This document shows positions 53,420 through 64,000 of a stretch of 64,000 nt of DNA, piece after piece. The DNA is taken from assembly GCA_038503035.1 (NCBI GenBank), contig JAVSML010024020.1, positions 62,001 to 126,000 on the forward strand, read 5' to 3'. A model generated the notes under the pieces. The model was not told the DNA's origin, searched no databases, and worked only from the letters and a program-made list of their open reading frames with translations. Position numbers and translations under genes: made by a program. The first letter of the stretch is position 1. Each line of letters begins with the position of its first letter. This DNA comes from Crocodylus rhombifer (lineage: Eukaryota > Chordata > Crocodylia > Crocodylidae).

Positions 53420-56400
53420 TTTCAGTCCTGCAGGCTTCTGCTGGACTGAATATATGACTGCTCCAAACTTGACCTAGCACTAATGATCAACATTTTTGCA
53501 ACTCACAGTGTTACATGTAACAAGGCCCTTAGAAGTGGAAAAAAATCTGATGCTATTAAGATGGAAATTAAGAGGAAAAAAAAATCTAAGCATCAAATAG
53601 CAACATTACAGTGCCCCAAGAAGGATACTGGTGCAAAAACCTGTTGCAAGATAGATTTGGATTTGTTTATGAAACAGATAATGTGATATCATTGCCTCTG
53701 ACAACTAGAGAATGAACTCATTTCCTTTTGTGGTCTTTTTCTGTCCTATGTGCCCAAGTTTCTATGAACAACACAATTTGTCCTTGATGTAAGTTAGGTT
53801 CCCATGGTTTTTGTTTCTATGTTTAAAGGCAACACATTTTGTTCTCAAGAGGCCCCTTTTTCTCTTCTTCTACTAGAACCTCTAGGTCAGTATTTATTTG
53901 TGTCAGAAAAAAATATCTTCCCAGGTTTCTTCCCTCTTTATCATTGACAGACCTGGTTCATTTGATGGACTGACTTCTTATCACGGTAGATGCTTCTTGT
54001 ATCAAATTCATACCTCCCAAAGCATTTTTTCACGAAGAGCCTTTAACCAGAAACCTCCAGGTTTTAGTCCCAGCAAAAGCATTGGCATACAGCAGTATAA
54101 ACCCCTGTGGGAAGGAGAGGACCCATGCACCTTTTGCATTATCTATTTTTTAGGGACTTAAGTAAGGTGGAATAGGATCATGCCTAGGCACCTAGGTACA
54201 CTTTTGTGCCTAATAGGTGCAACAAAATCTGACCCTTACTATATGGAGGGAAGGGGACAGAATATTTACACTATTGTAAGTGTCGGACCAAAACATTGTC
54301 TTGAACAAACATCATTTCTACAAAATGTAAGTTGTTTGGGGATTGTCCTACTAAAATTAATGAACATCTTCCAATTTTATCTGATTTGCTGAACATTTCT
54401 TCTTCATTTCTAAGTGTCTTGTGAACGTGTCTGGACATCACAATCATCAGCCCAGTTAGTGATTCTCTTTTGCCCTCTTATCATTTGCTTTGCTCACTTT
54501 AAGGCTCAAAGAGGGTATTGCTTTAGTCGCTCTGATATCTCTACATCAGCCTTGAACCAGACAATCCCAGAGGGTATCACTAATTCCAGTGTGTGCAAAA
54601 TTTTTGCTGAAACGCAGCAGTAAAACAAACCCTCATTCTTTACTTTGTGCTTTACACAATCAAGATTCTGGAAGAGGCAATGCAGAAGTATAAAATCTAT
54701 GTATTTTCCCTAACAAAAGCTTTGGACCAGGCAACATAGACCAATGACAGAGTTTTCAAAAACACCGCTGGAGAACTACAAATTCAGTTCCCATTGAGTG
54801 ACAGTAGGAACCAAGTACCTAACTACCTTAGTCACTGTCAAAAAATCCCACCCTAAATCCCCAGTCCTGATTAGAACTGGCCATAAAATGGATGGTGGTG
54901 ATTTTGCATGCTCTTATACATGTGTGTGGAGGTTTTGAAAAAAATGCGACAATCCTTTATTTCAAGGATATTTTATCTTCTTATTTCAAGGATATTTTTT
55001 AAATATGCATAGGACAATGGGAACCTTGACTTTCAATTATAGTAATATACCTACTTTTCTTAAGTGGTTTTGAAATACCCAGGCTTCTTTAGGAAATGTT
55101 ATTATGAAGATGCAGTATTTGGAAGTAATATTTTCCAAGGAGAAGAGGTCCATCTAGCTACCTAGCTATCCATCCATCCACCTACCTACATGTGCCTACT
55201 AGCTTTTAAAATATGATGGGGATTTTCAAAGCTTCCCAAATAATATTCTTATTGATTAGACACACATACACACACATGTATGCTTGTGTTTTGTGAATAT
55301 ATCCAAATCAGTTACCCGAGAAACACATATTTTGTTTAAACTCTCCCTCTTCTGCCCCCCTCCCCGCCAACCCCGCAATATCTCTAGCCCCTACTTATGC
55401 CTCAGGTAAATGCTTCATAAGGTGGTGTGATGTTCACAGTAGTAGCTGAATTTACAGGATTCCAAGATGAAGATGCTTTCATAGTGAAGATACTAGTGGG
55501 CAGCCAATTAACAAAATGAAAGCATGAAAAATGAAGTGAGGTATTAAAAGCTGAGTGACAGCTTCATAAGAGCCAAGGATATCAAAGAGTAAGGGACATA
55601 ACAACATGTTCCTAGCAGCGTATCACATGCTTCACTTGATTTTTACAATAATCGGAATTACACTTCCATATACTGATACACTAAAGTGTAGATGCTCTAA
55701 GAACAAGGTATTTGCACTTGCTATATAGCAACACATTATATCATGTGAAAACTTACAGAATATAGATTGGCACAAAATTTAAAAATCTTGTAAAGTCTGA
55801 AAAAGCAGACTAAAAGATTTAAAAATGCAGTGGAAAACACATTATGTGATATAGCACATGCCCATATGTCATCTGCAAAATCTCAACCAAGCTAGCAGAC
55901 AGTGCTGGGCTTCAATCCACTGTGAGACTTCATGCAAGCCAGATCTCTGCCTGACTTTCACCTGATAGTTAGAAAAAACCCACTTAGTTAGAAAAAACTT
56001 TGTGCATATGCCTTTTAAGCATAATATCAATTTCTTTGCTTTCTGTCCTATTTTTTCTTTTTCATAATGCAAATATCATTACTGTATTTATATATCAAAC
56101 CTATAACTGCTTAAGCTACTACATATTACATGTTAAATATGTATTATACTTATTCCTTTATTCCTTACACTAAAGGTATATCAGATTTAGATCCTGATCT
56201 AGATCCATTAATGTGTTTGGTGTGACTCCTCATGGTGAGGCTAGCTTTAGCCTAGGCTTGGAACACAGTGTAAAATGATCAAGAGTGTAAAGGAAAATTA
56301 CTATGCTTCAGTTTGCATTTTATGTCTTTGTCCCATATTACACTTAAGATATTTTAACTGTATTTAAAATGCTAGTATTTGACTTTTTAAGTGGTAAAAC

Positions 56401-56990
56401 ATGTGCTAAGTGCCATCTTCCCAGTTGGTCTAATAAATGGTATAATTTTGGAACCAAGAGATCTAATTTTTGGTGTGTCATCTTAGCATAGCAAATTGTG
56501 GACCTTTCTACCAAGGAGTATTGCAAGATCATATAACCTAACGTGTATGAGGCTTCACATGAAGTCTTACAATGTACTAAAGTGCAGAACTGCCTGCCAG
56601 CTTGCTTGAGAGCTCATAGGTAGCACATGCACATGTCCTATAGTGCATAATGCTTTTTAATTTTTTTTTGTTATATTGTTTCGTTTTAAAGGTGTTTCCA
56701 TGAAATGTACGAATCTACACCATATAAGTTTTCAAATTATATATAATATTTGGGCATACAGTAAGCACAAATACATTAAGAGGTTCTTAGATTATCTACT
56801 CCTTAATGTGTTTGCATCTAGGGCCTTTTTATTTTATTGAATTGACTTTTTATTATTTTTAAGAAAACAATGAGAAAGATGCAGTACACACAGAAGAGAA
56901 AGCAGTAGAGCTCAGTCATTGCTGGCTATACTTCACATACAATGAATCAACAAAAATATTTATTCCCATTTCCAGAAAGCAAACACAAAC
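53420..56990. other. AT-rich intergenic DNA
   Basis: No gene is supported over 3.5 kb. 54150-54225 and 54740-54870 contain CCTAGGCACCTAGG and AAGTACCTAACTACCTTAG words like fold-back reptile repeats. A tandem of CTAC/CATC tetramers lies near 55150-55200. Open frames are under 90 codons and lack motifs. Confidence 0.4.
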
Positions 56991-56993
56991 ATA

Positions 56994-57387
56994 GGGTGCA
57001 CCTAGACAACGCAAAATGCACATGGCACATATGAAAAGGTTCTCCATGCCAAAATTCAATATGGGGAAATCCCAGTATTTAAAAAAAAATGGTCCAAAAA
57101 AAAGCAGGGTGGCATGTTTGGATGTTTGGCTGCAGTATGCATTGGCTGAAACTGGAGCCTGTATCTTCACCACAGCAGCCCTGGGAGACCCTAAGGACCA
57201 CAGGTAAAGCTGCTGGGACCAACCTAGTTTCTGGCCCCAGCTTTGCCTACCCTAGCCAGGGCAATTTGCCATGAGCCAGAGTGTGCATGCAGGGGTGTTC
57301 CACAGGGACAAGTAAAAGTGGCACAACTATGTCCTGCTGCTATTTGTCCCTGGGCAAACGTACATGCGTATTCATCTGGATGCAGCC
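56994..57387 (+). mobile_element. GC-rich non-autonomous DNA element, copy 2, TSD ATA
   Basis: Left end GGGTGCACCTAGACAACGC; reverse complement of the right end, GGCTGCATCCAGATGAATACG. ATA flanks both sides (56991-56993 and 57388-57390). The right 160 bases match copy 1. At 394 bp it is about half the length of copy 1, mostly lacking the left GC-rich part. No coding capacity. Confidence 0.7.
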
Positions 57388-57424
57388 ATAGAGTCTCCTT
57401 TTCTCTCCCAGGCATATACACTTG

Positions 57425-57658
57425 CTTCTGCATCTAGAAGTGCACTTTAATGTGCAGTAGCCTATTTTACTAGTCACTAAAGTATCACATAAAAAACATG
57501 CAATTACACTAATGCACAGTGAAATAGGCTATTGTGCATTAATTTATCACTTAAGGAATGTGCACTTTTGGTACTGCACATTTATATAGTACCTCACGTT
57601 GGAGGTACTAAATTTAGTACACATTAGGAAAAGTGCATTAATGCATGTGTAGATGTGC
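57425..57658. mobile_element. MITE with GTGCATTAATGCAC-type inverted words
   Basis: The left part (GCATCTAGAAGTGCACTTTA, ATGTGCAGTAGCCTATTT) mirrors the right part (GTGCATTAATGCATGTG, TAGATGTGCCC) and an inner AAATAGGCTATTGTGCATTA. It is a fold-back unit immediately downstream, on this map, of the OR-6 pseudogene end. Confidence 0.5.
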
Positions 57659-57708
57659 CCATTGAGACATTTCTTTCATCTCTGCATTACTGACAGGTTT
57701 CTATGCAA

Positions 57709-58610
57709 TCACTCCCTCAGAGCGACCTTTATTTCTTTGCTTCTCAGGATTTAGATTATAGGGTTGAGCATTGGAGTAACTACTGTGTAGAGCAGGGAAA
57801 GTAGTTTGCCACTTCCAAGAAACTCACTGGATGTGGAATTTAAATACATTGCACAAGAAGTCTCATAGAACAACGAAACAACCATCAGGTGAGATGAGCA
57901 GATAGAGAAGACTTTGCATTTGCCATCAGCTGTTTGCATCCTCAGGTTGGTGGAAATGATGCAGAAGTAAGAGATGACGATCATTATAAAAGGAACCATG
58001 ACCACAAAGATGGCAACTGAGAAGAGCTCAGTCTTGTTCACAGAAGTCTCTCTACAAGCTAAATTTATCAGTGCCACAATGTCACAGAAAAAGTGATTGA
58101 TGGTATTATGCCTACAGAATGGCAACATAGCTATCAAAGAAGTCTGTGTAAGGGCCACAGTGATCCCACTCACCCAGGACCGGACCACCAGCTGGATGCA
58201 GAGCCTCCTGTTCATTATGACCAGATACTGAAAGGGGTGGCATATTGCAATACATCAATCTTAAGCCATGGCTGACAGGAGAAGCACTCAGCAGTTCCCA
58301 GAAGGGCAAAGCAGCACATTTGTGCAATGCATCCAGTATAGGAAATATTTTTAGTGTCTAACAATAAATCTCCCAGCATCCTGGGGATAGTGACAGAGGT
58401 GTAGCAGATATCTAAGAAGGAGAAGTTTTTGAGGAAAAAATACATGGGGGTCTGGAGAGAAGGACAAGCTATTATAAAAAAGATGATGAGGCTGTTTCCT
58501 ATCAGGGTGATGCTGTAGATAACCAACACCACAACAAACAGTAAGACCTGAAGTTCCTGGAAGTCTGAAAATCCAAGGAGTTTAAATTCAGTCACCACAG
58601 TGTGATTTCC
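57709..58610 (-). pseudogene. OR-6: class II olfactory receptor pseudogene
   Basis: The body of a receptor is clear: glycosylation site NHT, FKLLGFSDFQELQ, GN of helix 1, PMYFFL, a broken helix 3, MNRRLC, CRHNTINHFFCD, KVFSICSSH and PMLNPII. Disabling changes: the likely ATG (about 58605) is out of frame with the body; a frameshift lies just after AECF (about 58278); the MAYDRYVAIC motif reads MA-stop-D-stop-CIAIC (about 58260-58235); and the Tyr codon of NPxxY is a TAA stop (57753-57751). KVFSIC also departs from KAFSTC. It most resembles OR-3 and OR-5 (GFSDFQE). The upstream pyrimidine tract (58655-58670 complement) shows the old splice acceptor. Confidence 0.95.
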
Positions 58611-58699
58611 CCATCTCAGGTCTTTAGTATCTTCCTTCTCTTTTGAAGAAACAGAGAGAGAGAGAGAAAAACAAATAATTGGTACATGACTCATTTCTC

Positions 58700-59876
58700 A
58701 AAATAAATAGAAGAGACATATTCAAAAGTGCTCTTCAGTGTTGTAGACCATTTTGAATTCAGGTGTTTTAACTGGAGAATGAAGGCAAATAAATGGGCTC
58801 TAATTGCATTTATTTTAGAAACTAGGGCATTTCTAGCTCTTTGTAAAATACAACTCATTTAAAGATGAAGATTAATGACTTTTTTCCCCCAAGAAGGTTA
58901 CATGATGTGAATGTTGGTAATAGCAATGTTGTAGACTCAGTGACCTACGCAGTCCATTCCATGTTTATGTCCTTGAGTTCCTATGAGGGTAGGTCTAAGA
59001 TTTGTATTTAAAATAAACTAAATTAGGACTGCTCAGCCAATGGAGAGGATTTTACTTAGCACCGGTGTACATGCGTGGGCCTGAGATCAGAGTTTGTTAA
59101 TGTTTTGGCAGACAAATTAACATAACAAAACACAGTGTTTTTTGTATATTTGCTTTGCCACAGCATATTTTGCCACAGTATTTTTGATGCCAAATCAAGA
59201 TAATCAAAACCAGAACAAGAACAGGATAACCTGAATCAACATTTCAACATGAAAAAGTTAATTCATGATAAAAGGCATTATATGATCTATCAAATACTTT
59301 TGATTCAAGCAGTATTTTCAATCCAATATCTTCTTCTCAAAAAGTTGTGTGGAAAAAATAATCTTACAAAGAGTTTTACATTTTGACTTTTCCTCCAAAT
59401 TCAGAACAGAAACTCATTTTCAAATGCCAACATTTCCCAGTAAATGACAATCAAATTTTCTCACTTGCTCTACTTAAAATGTTCCATGTCACAAGATCAC
59501 CCATCTTGCATCCCTTACCTTTCATACAAGGCTTCTGATTCCTCTGCCTTTGCTGCATACTCATGGCTAGGAAGTGTAATTCCTTTCGGTTCTTCAGGAA
59601 CCAAAACGATCACTACAGCTTTAAAAACTTCCTATGAGCCTATTGATTTTCAGTATGATTTTTAATGTCTTTTAATGGGTATATATCTCTCAGTTCTTGG
59701 TCTGTTATATTTTTTATCAAGTAGCCATAAATAAAGATATGTAACAGTGGCAGACATTTATGCTTTCTAAATTACATTTGGGACCTAATCCCTAGCTTGC
59801 TTTGTGCTCAAAGCTTTTGAGCTGGGATATTTTTTGCTTTTTTCTGATAAATATTTTTTCCTAGTAAACCAACATC
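58700..59876. other. AT-rich intergenic DNA, nothing recognised
   Basis: Upstream side of the OR-6 pseudogene. No gene, and no repeat I can define. Confidence 0.4.
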
Positions 59877-60453
59877 CTTCTGTTAGAAATGGAGTATTGT
59901 TAGAAATGCACAGTTTGCATCTCGCACCTGATAAGAAAAAAACACTGCCAAGGACTTTTTTCTTGGCCAGCCTTGCCACAGTTCTTCTTATACTAAATCT
60001 CAGACTCTCCCCCAGCCTCCCCCTAGCTTTTCTCATGCAGATTACAGAAGCTGGAATTCAACTGACTGTGTCCTTGAAAGGGGGGAGGTTTAAACTCTTG
60101 ATGACCTAAAGAACTTTCTGAGCATGTGCAATTAGCTGATGCATATTTACTTCTCCGCCCTGCATACTTAAGTAGTTAATTATAATGTACATGCGATGGA
60201 TGTAGTAATGTAACCACATATATGTTTGTATGAAACGGAAATGAGCTGTAAGAGTTCCTGTTTCTGCACACGTGCCCAGGAGGAAGAAGGATAAATACAG
60301 CCTGCAAAAATTCCGTGGTGGGTTCGGAGTAATCTGAGTCTTTGACTCTGCTCTGACCCTATTTGCAAATACACCTTTTGTGCTGCTAATAAGTGTGTGT
60401 CTGTGATTTTGGTGGCCTCCAAGAAACGGACCGCAATTTTTTTGCAACACTTC
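59877..60453 (+). mobile_element. Solo LTR with TG...CA ends and 4-bp TSD
   Basis: The LTR is 59881-60449 (569 bp). It starts TGTTAGAAATGG and ends TTTGCAACA, so the terminal TGTT/AACA are exact inverted copies. CTTC flanks both sides (59877-59880 and 60450-60453), a 4-bp target duplication. Inside, GGATAAATAC near 60288 is a TATA-like box and AATAAGTG near 60388 may be a weak poly(A) signal. No internal retroviral sequence or second LTR adjoins it, so it arose by LTR-LTR recombination or is a lone remnant. Confidence 0.8.
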
Positions 60454-61170
60454 TTTTAATGGAGACAGATAGGGCAAAGAGAAAAGGGGTAGAAAAAAAG
60501 GGAAAAAGAATTTTTGGGACGGTTTTGAGCAAAAAAAGCCTTTTAAGTATTTTTATTTTTGGGGGAGTAGTGGAAAGAGGAGAGGAAAGGACATCTTGAT
60601 TTTTTTTCACAGAAAGCAATCGTTATAAATCATTTTGTTACAACCCAGTTTTCTTCTGAAAACAGCTTTGGGTAGAAATTAGACAGACAGACAGAAAATG
60701 TTAGCCCAAATATTTCATAGATGCCTCTGGCAATAAGGATAGAAAGGCAGAGAGATCCAAAATCTCACACTGTAATGTATTCCTAGCTGACTACTGATGG
60801 ATGTAGTATTATATAGACAATACTTTCTTATCCCTTGTCATCTACTGTCCATTATACTGTGCAACTACCCCCTGGGCACCATTCACCCTTTGCTTTTGTC
60901 TAGTATTCTTCCTTCTTTCTCTTTTGATACTTAATATCTAGTAAACAGCAGGGTAGGAGAATCTAAGTCAAGGCCTTCCACTGTAGCTGAGTTATGCTAG
61001 CACTGGCCTGGAAAATAAGTTTATAAGAAATATAGACTCAAGCTCTTGCTCTAACTATTACTTATGCATCTCATCCCATGACTATATAACGGAAAATGCT
61101 TATGCAGTCTCTATAGCACAGAGCAGAAAACAGGATTCCCAGCAGAAAAAGGGAGGTAGTAGTGGCATGA
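60454..61170. other. Intergenic DNA, nothing recognised
   Basis: AT-rich, with a purine-rich patch at 60460-60600. No motif in the small open frames. Confidence 0.4.
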
Positions 61171-61175
61171 ACCCA

Positions 61176-61240
61176 GCCTAGCCTGTAGCTTGGTGGCTAA
61201 GATACCTACTGGGGAGGCATATGTTTGAAAATCCACAGTC
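61176..61240 (+). repeat. tRNA-derived SINE remnant
   Basis: TAGCTTGGTGGCTAAGATAC resembles a tRNA A box region, and GTTTGAAAATCC about 30 bases on resembles a degenerate B box (GGTTCGAATCC). No cloverleaf is intact. Confidence 0.45.
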
Positions 61241-61340
61241 CAAAGTGAATCAAATATCTCATTTCCATCTTTCTGGGTGAGCTTTCTAAACTTGGCTATT
61301 TCCTATAAGGTGGTCAACAGACTTTTTTTCTTGGTTTTTT

Positions 61341-61362
61341 GTTTGTTTGTTTGTTTGTTTGT
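61341..61362 (+). repeat. (GTTT)n microsatellite
   Basis: Five perfect GTTT units in a longer T-rich tract. Confidence 0.9.
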
Positions 61363-61514
61363 TAAACTAACAATTGCCTAATGTAGAGTACAAATGAACC
61401 AGGTACTTAGGGCTCTAAACCACAGGTGCAATTCTGTTACCTTGGCTAGGAATGTAAAATGGAGAGTTTACCTAAAAATCATCATGAAAGAGCCTTCTAT
61501 CTCCCACTATCACC

Positions 61515-61923
61515 AGGTCCCCACAAGCAGGGGTGTGCAGTTGCTATGGAGAAAAAAGAAGCAGCACAAAATTTTGCTGTTTTTTGCCCCAGTGCACACC
61601 CCTGCACATGGGGTTAGCATGGGGAAAAATTTTCCGAGTGGGGTTGGGAAGGCCGGGGCACCTCAGCTGGCCCCAGCAGCCTTACATGGGAATCTGGGGC
61701 CTCCTGGAGTTCCAAAGCATGGCCTGTTTTGGGAAGTGTACACTGCTGCTGTGTGCACCGCCCTGCTTTTTTCTGTGCACTTTTTTTTATACTGAGATTT
61801 CCAGGTATCTAAATTTGCCTCCATGTTGAAAACCAAATCATACATGCAGGGTGCATTTTACAGCATCTCAACAGCCTTGGCGGCACCGCAAAATGCATGT
61901 GCATGCTTATGTGGATGCAACAT
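61515..61923 (-). mobile_element. GC-rich non-autonomous DNA element, copy 3, minus strand
   Basis: On the minus strand the start, TGTTGCATCCACATAAGC with GCACATGCATTTTGC, matches the left end of copy 2 (GGGTGCACCTAGACAACGC, AAATGCACATGG). The middle GGGGCCAGCTGAGGTGCCC and CCAACCCCACTCGG match the GGCCCCAGC...CCCCACTCGG block of copy 1. The other end, near 61515, is only approximate, and I could not define a target duplication. Confidence 0.6.
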
Positions 61924-61929
61924 ATAGGT

Positions 61930-62470
61930 GCCAAAGCACTTTAATTATAAGTATAGGAGGTAAACATTAAAATAAGCATCCATCCTCCTATATGAAGACA
62001 ATGATGGTGGAGAAATGAGCTGAGAAATGAGTACTGCTGCCTGACTATTATCCCTCCAGCTCAGGCAGGCAAGTTATAATTCAGATATGCTCTCAGCAAC
62101 TGCAGAGAAACATTTCTGACAAGGGTATGATCTGCCATCCCCTTCCCCCCAAATGCTGAACCCCTTAAGAAGGAATGCCACTGGAGACGTAACTAATTTG
62201 GGGATAACAAAAAAGAAAACAGGAACAGGATTTAACTAATAGATTAATAACTAGGGATTCAGAGGGAGACACTGAACACAGCACACTGGCTAGCACAATG
62301 CTTCAAGCTGAAGGCTGCCCCAGGGCACTGGCACCCATACATCACATGTACCAGAAAGATAAGCATATCATTATAGGCAGAATATCAGGCAGGTCCTTCA
62401 CAGGGCACCTAGCACATGGCACTAGCTATGCTGCAATTCATATGGTCTACTTCACAGGAACTGTTGTCAA
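61930..62470. other. Intergenic DNA, nothing recognised
   Basis: No gene and no named repeat. Confidence 0.4.
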
Positions 62471-62471
62471 G

Positions 62472-62800
62472 TAGGGCTGTGAGAAATGGCTCTCTTCCAA
62501 TTCAGATTCAGATTTGGTGATTTTGAAGGGACAGTGATTCGATTTGGTGTTTTGGATCACTGTCCTAATTCGATTCAGCTGAATCTGTTTTGGAATTTTG
62601 ACACTGATTAGGAGACTTGGCTATATACTATCATGGGGAATCACTAAAATACCTATAATTTTGTCATTTTTTGGCTGCTTTCAATGAAAAGAGAAGAGAT
62701 GGTAGCCCCTTTTGAGGGCATAAAGCCTGCCAAGTTTCAAGGAGATAGGTGCAAGGGTTTCTTTCAAACTGCACCTCAAACTATTCAAAGCAAAACATGT
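62472..62800 (+). mobile_element. Second copy of the 52190-52910 hAT family, left part
   Basis: Starts TAGGGCTGTGAGAAATGG, near-identical to the terminal repeat TAGGGCTGTGTGAAGC inferred from 52190-52910. It shares GATCACTGTCC, then ATTCGATTCAGCTGAA and GACACTGATTAGGA with that copy (GATCACTGTCC, ATTTGATTTGGCCGAA, GATGCTGATTTGGA). The right end is not identified. Confidence 0.6.
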
Positions 62801-62929
62801 CACACTTGTATGTGTTAAGGGGTGTGTGTAGGTTGTAGCAGTGTTGTTCTAAGGACACAGGCAGACAAGGTTCTTTGGGTCAATCTGATATCCTTTATTA
62901 GACCAACTGAGTAGTTGGAGAAATATACC

Positions 62930-63286
62930 TTAGCAAGCTTTCAGGTTTAAAAACCCTTCATCAGGCTGAGGAAGCACCTGCAGTTGGTGTGTGTGCTCCT
63001 CCTGGATGGAAGGAATAGTAAGGAAGCCAGAGGCTGGCATGCAAGACAGGCAAGAAAGCCAGTCACTGAAAATGGAAATGGAGGCATCGGGGGTAAGAGA
63101 TAGGCTGGGGTGGAGCGGGGGAGAGTTAGGTAGCAGCACAGGTGAAAGTGCAGAGGTACCTGGACAGTCAGATGTCCGGCAGGTTCCAGTGTGCCAGAAC
63201 TCCACTGTGTATATTGAGTCCATGAGTTTCTGTACTTACTACCTAGGAGGCTGATGAAGGCCCAGCTCTGAAAAGTGGTTTGTAAA
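62930..63286 (-). repeat. Left arm of a large inverted repeat
   Basis: Its reverse complement aligns with 63495-63860 over its length. Shared words include CAGCCTCCTAGGTA, GAAACTCATGGACTCAATAT, CAACTGCAGGT or AAACTGCAGGT, and AACCTGAAAGCT. The matching strand of both arms translates to similar peptides (ASISIF-DWLS). This reflects shared ancestry and is not evidence for a gene. Confidence 0.75.
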
Positions 63287-63494
63287 TTCAAACAAGCACC
63301 TAACCTCATCACCAGAACTGAAGCCAACTTCTTACATCTCAAAACACAAAACCTGCCGAAAGTCTCCAGTACCCTCACAAATTGCACACCAGAATCTATC
63401 GAAGACAACAAGACCCAATGACCTGTGGGGGCACATTCCTCACCAAAAAAACACTGCCTCCAGTCTCTCAGGCCTGATCCTGAGAGGGAACAAG

Positions 63495-63860
63495 TTACAA
63501 ACCACTTTTCACAGCCAGGCCTATGAACTTCACTTCGTCAGCCTCCTAGGTACAGAAACTCATGGACTCAATATAGACAGTGATATTCTGACACACTGCA
63601 ACCTGCTGGACATCCTGATTCCCCAGGTACCTCTGCACTTTTGTCTCTATGCTGCTACATCCCCCTCCCCCACACCCCCCAAGCCTGCCCCTCACCCCCT
63701 GAAGCCTCCATTTCCATTTTCACTGACTGGCTTTCTAGCCTGTATTGCAAGAAGTCTTGCTCTGACTTTTTTACTATTCCTTCCATTCAGAAACATCACA
63801 CACACAAACTGCAGGTACTTACTCAACCTGACAAAAGGTTTTTCAACCTGAAAGCTGGCA
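63495..63860 (+). repeat. Right arm of the large inverted repeat
   Basis: Mirrors the left arm with a central spacer of about 210 bases (63287-63494). The spacer holds related reptile-repeat sequence (AACCTGCCGAAAGTCTCCAG, ACACTGCCTCCAGTCTCTCA). Divergence is moderate, so it is not a recent perfect palindrome. Confidence 0.75.
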
Positions 63861-64000
63861 TCCCAGGCAGCTAAGCTGAGCTCACCTGGAGCCTCACAAC
63901 TCTACTGCAACCAGCAAGCCTCAAGCTTGTCAAAGACATAACAGGTCTGGGCTTTCCCCAGCCAGGACTGTGCATGCATGTGTTATCTGGAGGTTATGGT

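Noticed and set aside
61176..61240. Possible tRNA gene
   Set aside because: A- and B-box-like words are present, but no acceptor or anticodon stem forms; a SINE remnant fits better.
1..64000. CRISPR arrays, operons, phage or plasmid genes
   Set aside because: There are no regularly spaced repeats and no bacterial-type coding density; the sequence is vertebrate intergenic DNA with single-exon receptors.

Overview
This window looks like vertebrate nuclear DNA from a sauropsid, most likely a crocodilian. The evidence is single-exon class II olfactory receptor (OR) genes, abundant CR1 LINEs ending in the usual sauropsid CR1 3' sequence, a MIR-type SINE remnant, hAT-type and other short DNA transposons, and several endogenous-retrovirus LTRs. 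The species call is inference from repeat style and no database was searched. Nothing bacterial or viral-genomic is present (no operons, CRISPR array or phage genes).

The genes form one OR cluster: five intact receptors and one pseudogene, about 8-13 kb apart on both strands. In order they are OR-1 (9757-10692, -), OR-2 (18424-19362, +), OR-3 (31842-32801, +), OR-4 (39601-40536, -), OR-5 (50841-51791, +) and OR-6 pseudogene (57709-58610, -). Each intact gene is one coding exon with a pyrimidine tract and AG acceptor shortly before the start codon, as expected for OR genes with an upstream non-coding exon. OR-3 and OR-5 are close relatives. OR-6 keeps the family shape but has two stops in its MAYDRYVAIC motif, a frameshift and a stop in NPxxY. 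A decayed copy of the OR-3 upstream region lies near 35.7 kb with no receptor after it.

The rest is almost entirely mobile-element sediment. 0-9 kb: a PIF/Harbinger-like transposase fragment, a CR1 endonuclease fragment, short inverted-repeat elements, a minus-strand LTR, a GC-rich degenerate tandem repeat, and an LTR-like block bracketed by about 65-bp direct repeats. 11-18 kb: a 14-bp perfect hairpin, a hAT element with an 8-bp target duplication, and two copies of one short element family in opposite orientations. 21-26.5 kb: two CR1 elements head to head, then an LTR-like block. 33.8-35.2 kb: a minus-strand LINE reverse transcriptase of another family. 43.3-46.1 kb: a 5' LTR, primer-binding site and broken gag-protease of an endogenous retrovirus. 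48-50.4 kb: short DNA elements, one inserted into a MIR. 52-53.4 kb: a hAT element nested in a CR1 with its target duplication visible. 57-64 kb: more short DNA elements, a solo LTR with clean TG...CA ends, and an inverted repeat with arms of about 360 bp.

I found no previously undescribed biochemical system. The best leads are structural: the long direct repeats around the 8.1-9.0 kb block, the large inverted repeat at 62.9-63.9 kb, the GC-rich element family with 3-bp target duplications, and upstream start codons that would overlap two receptor starts.
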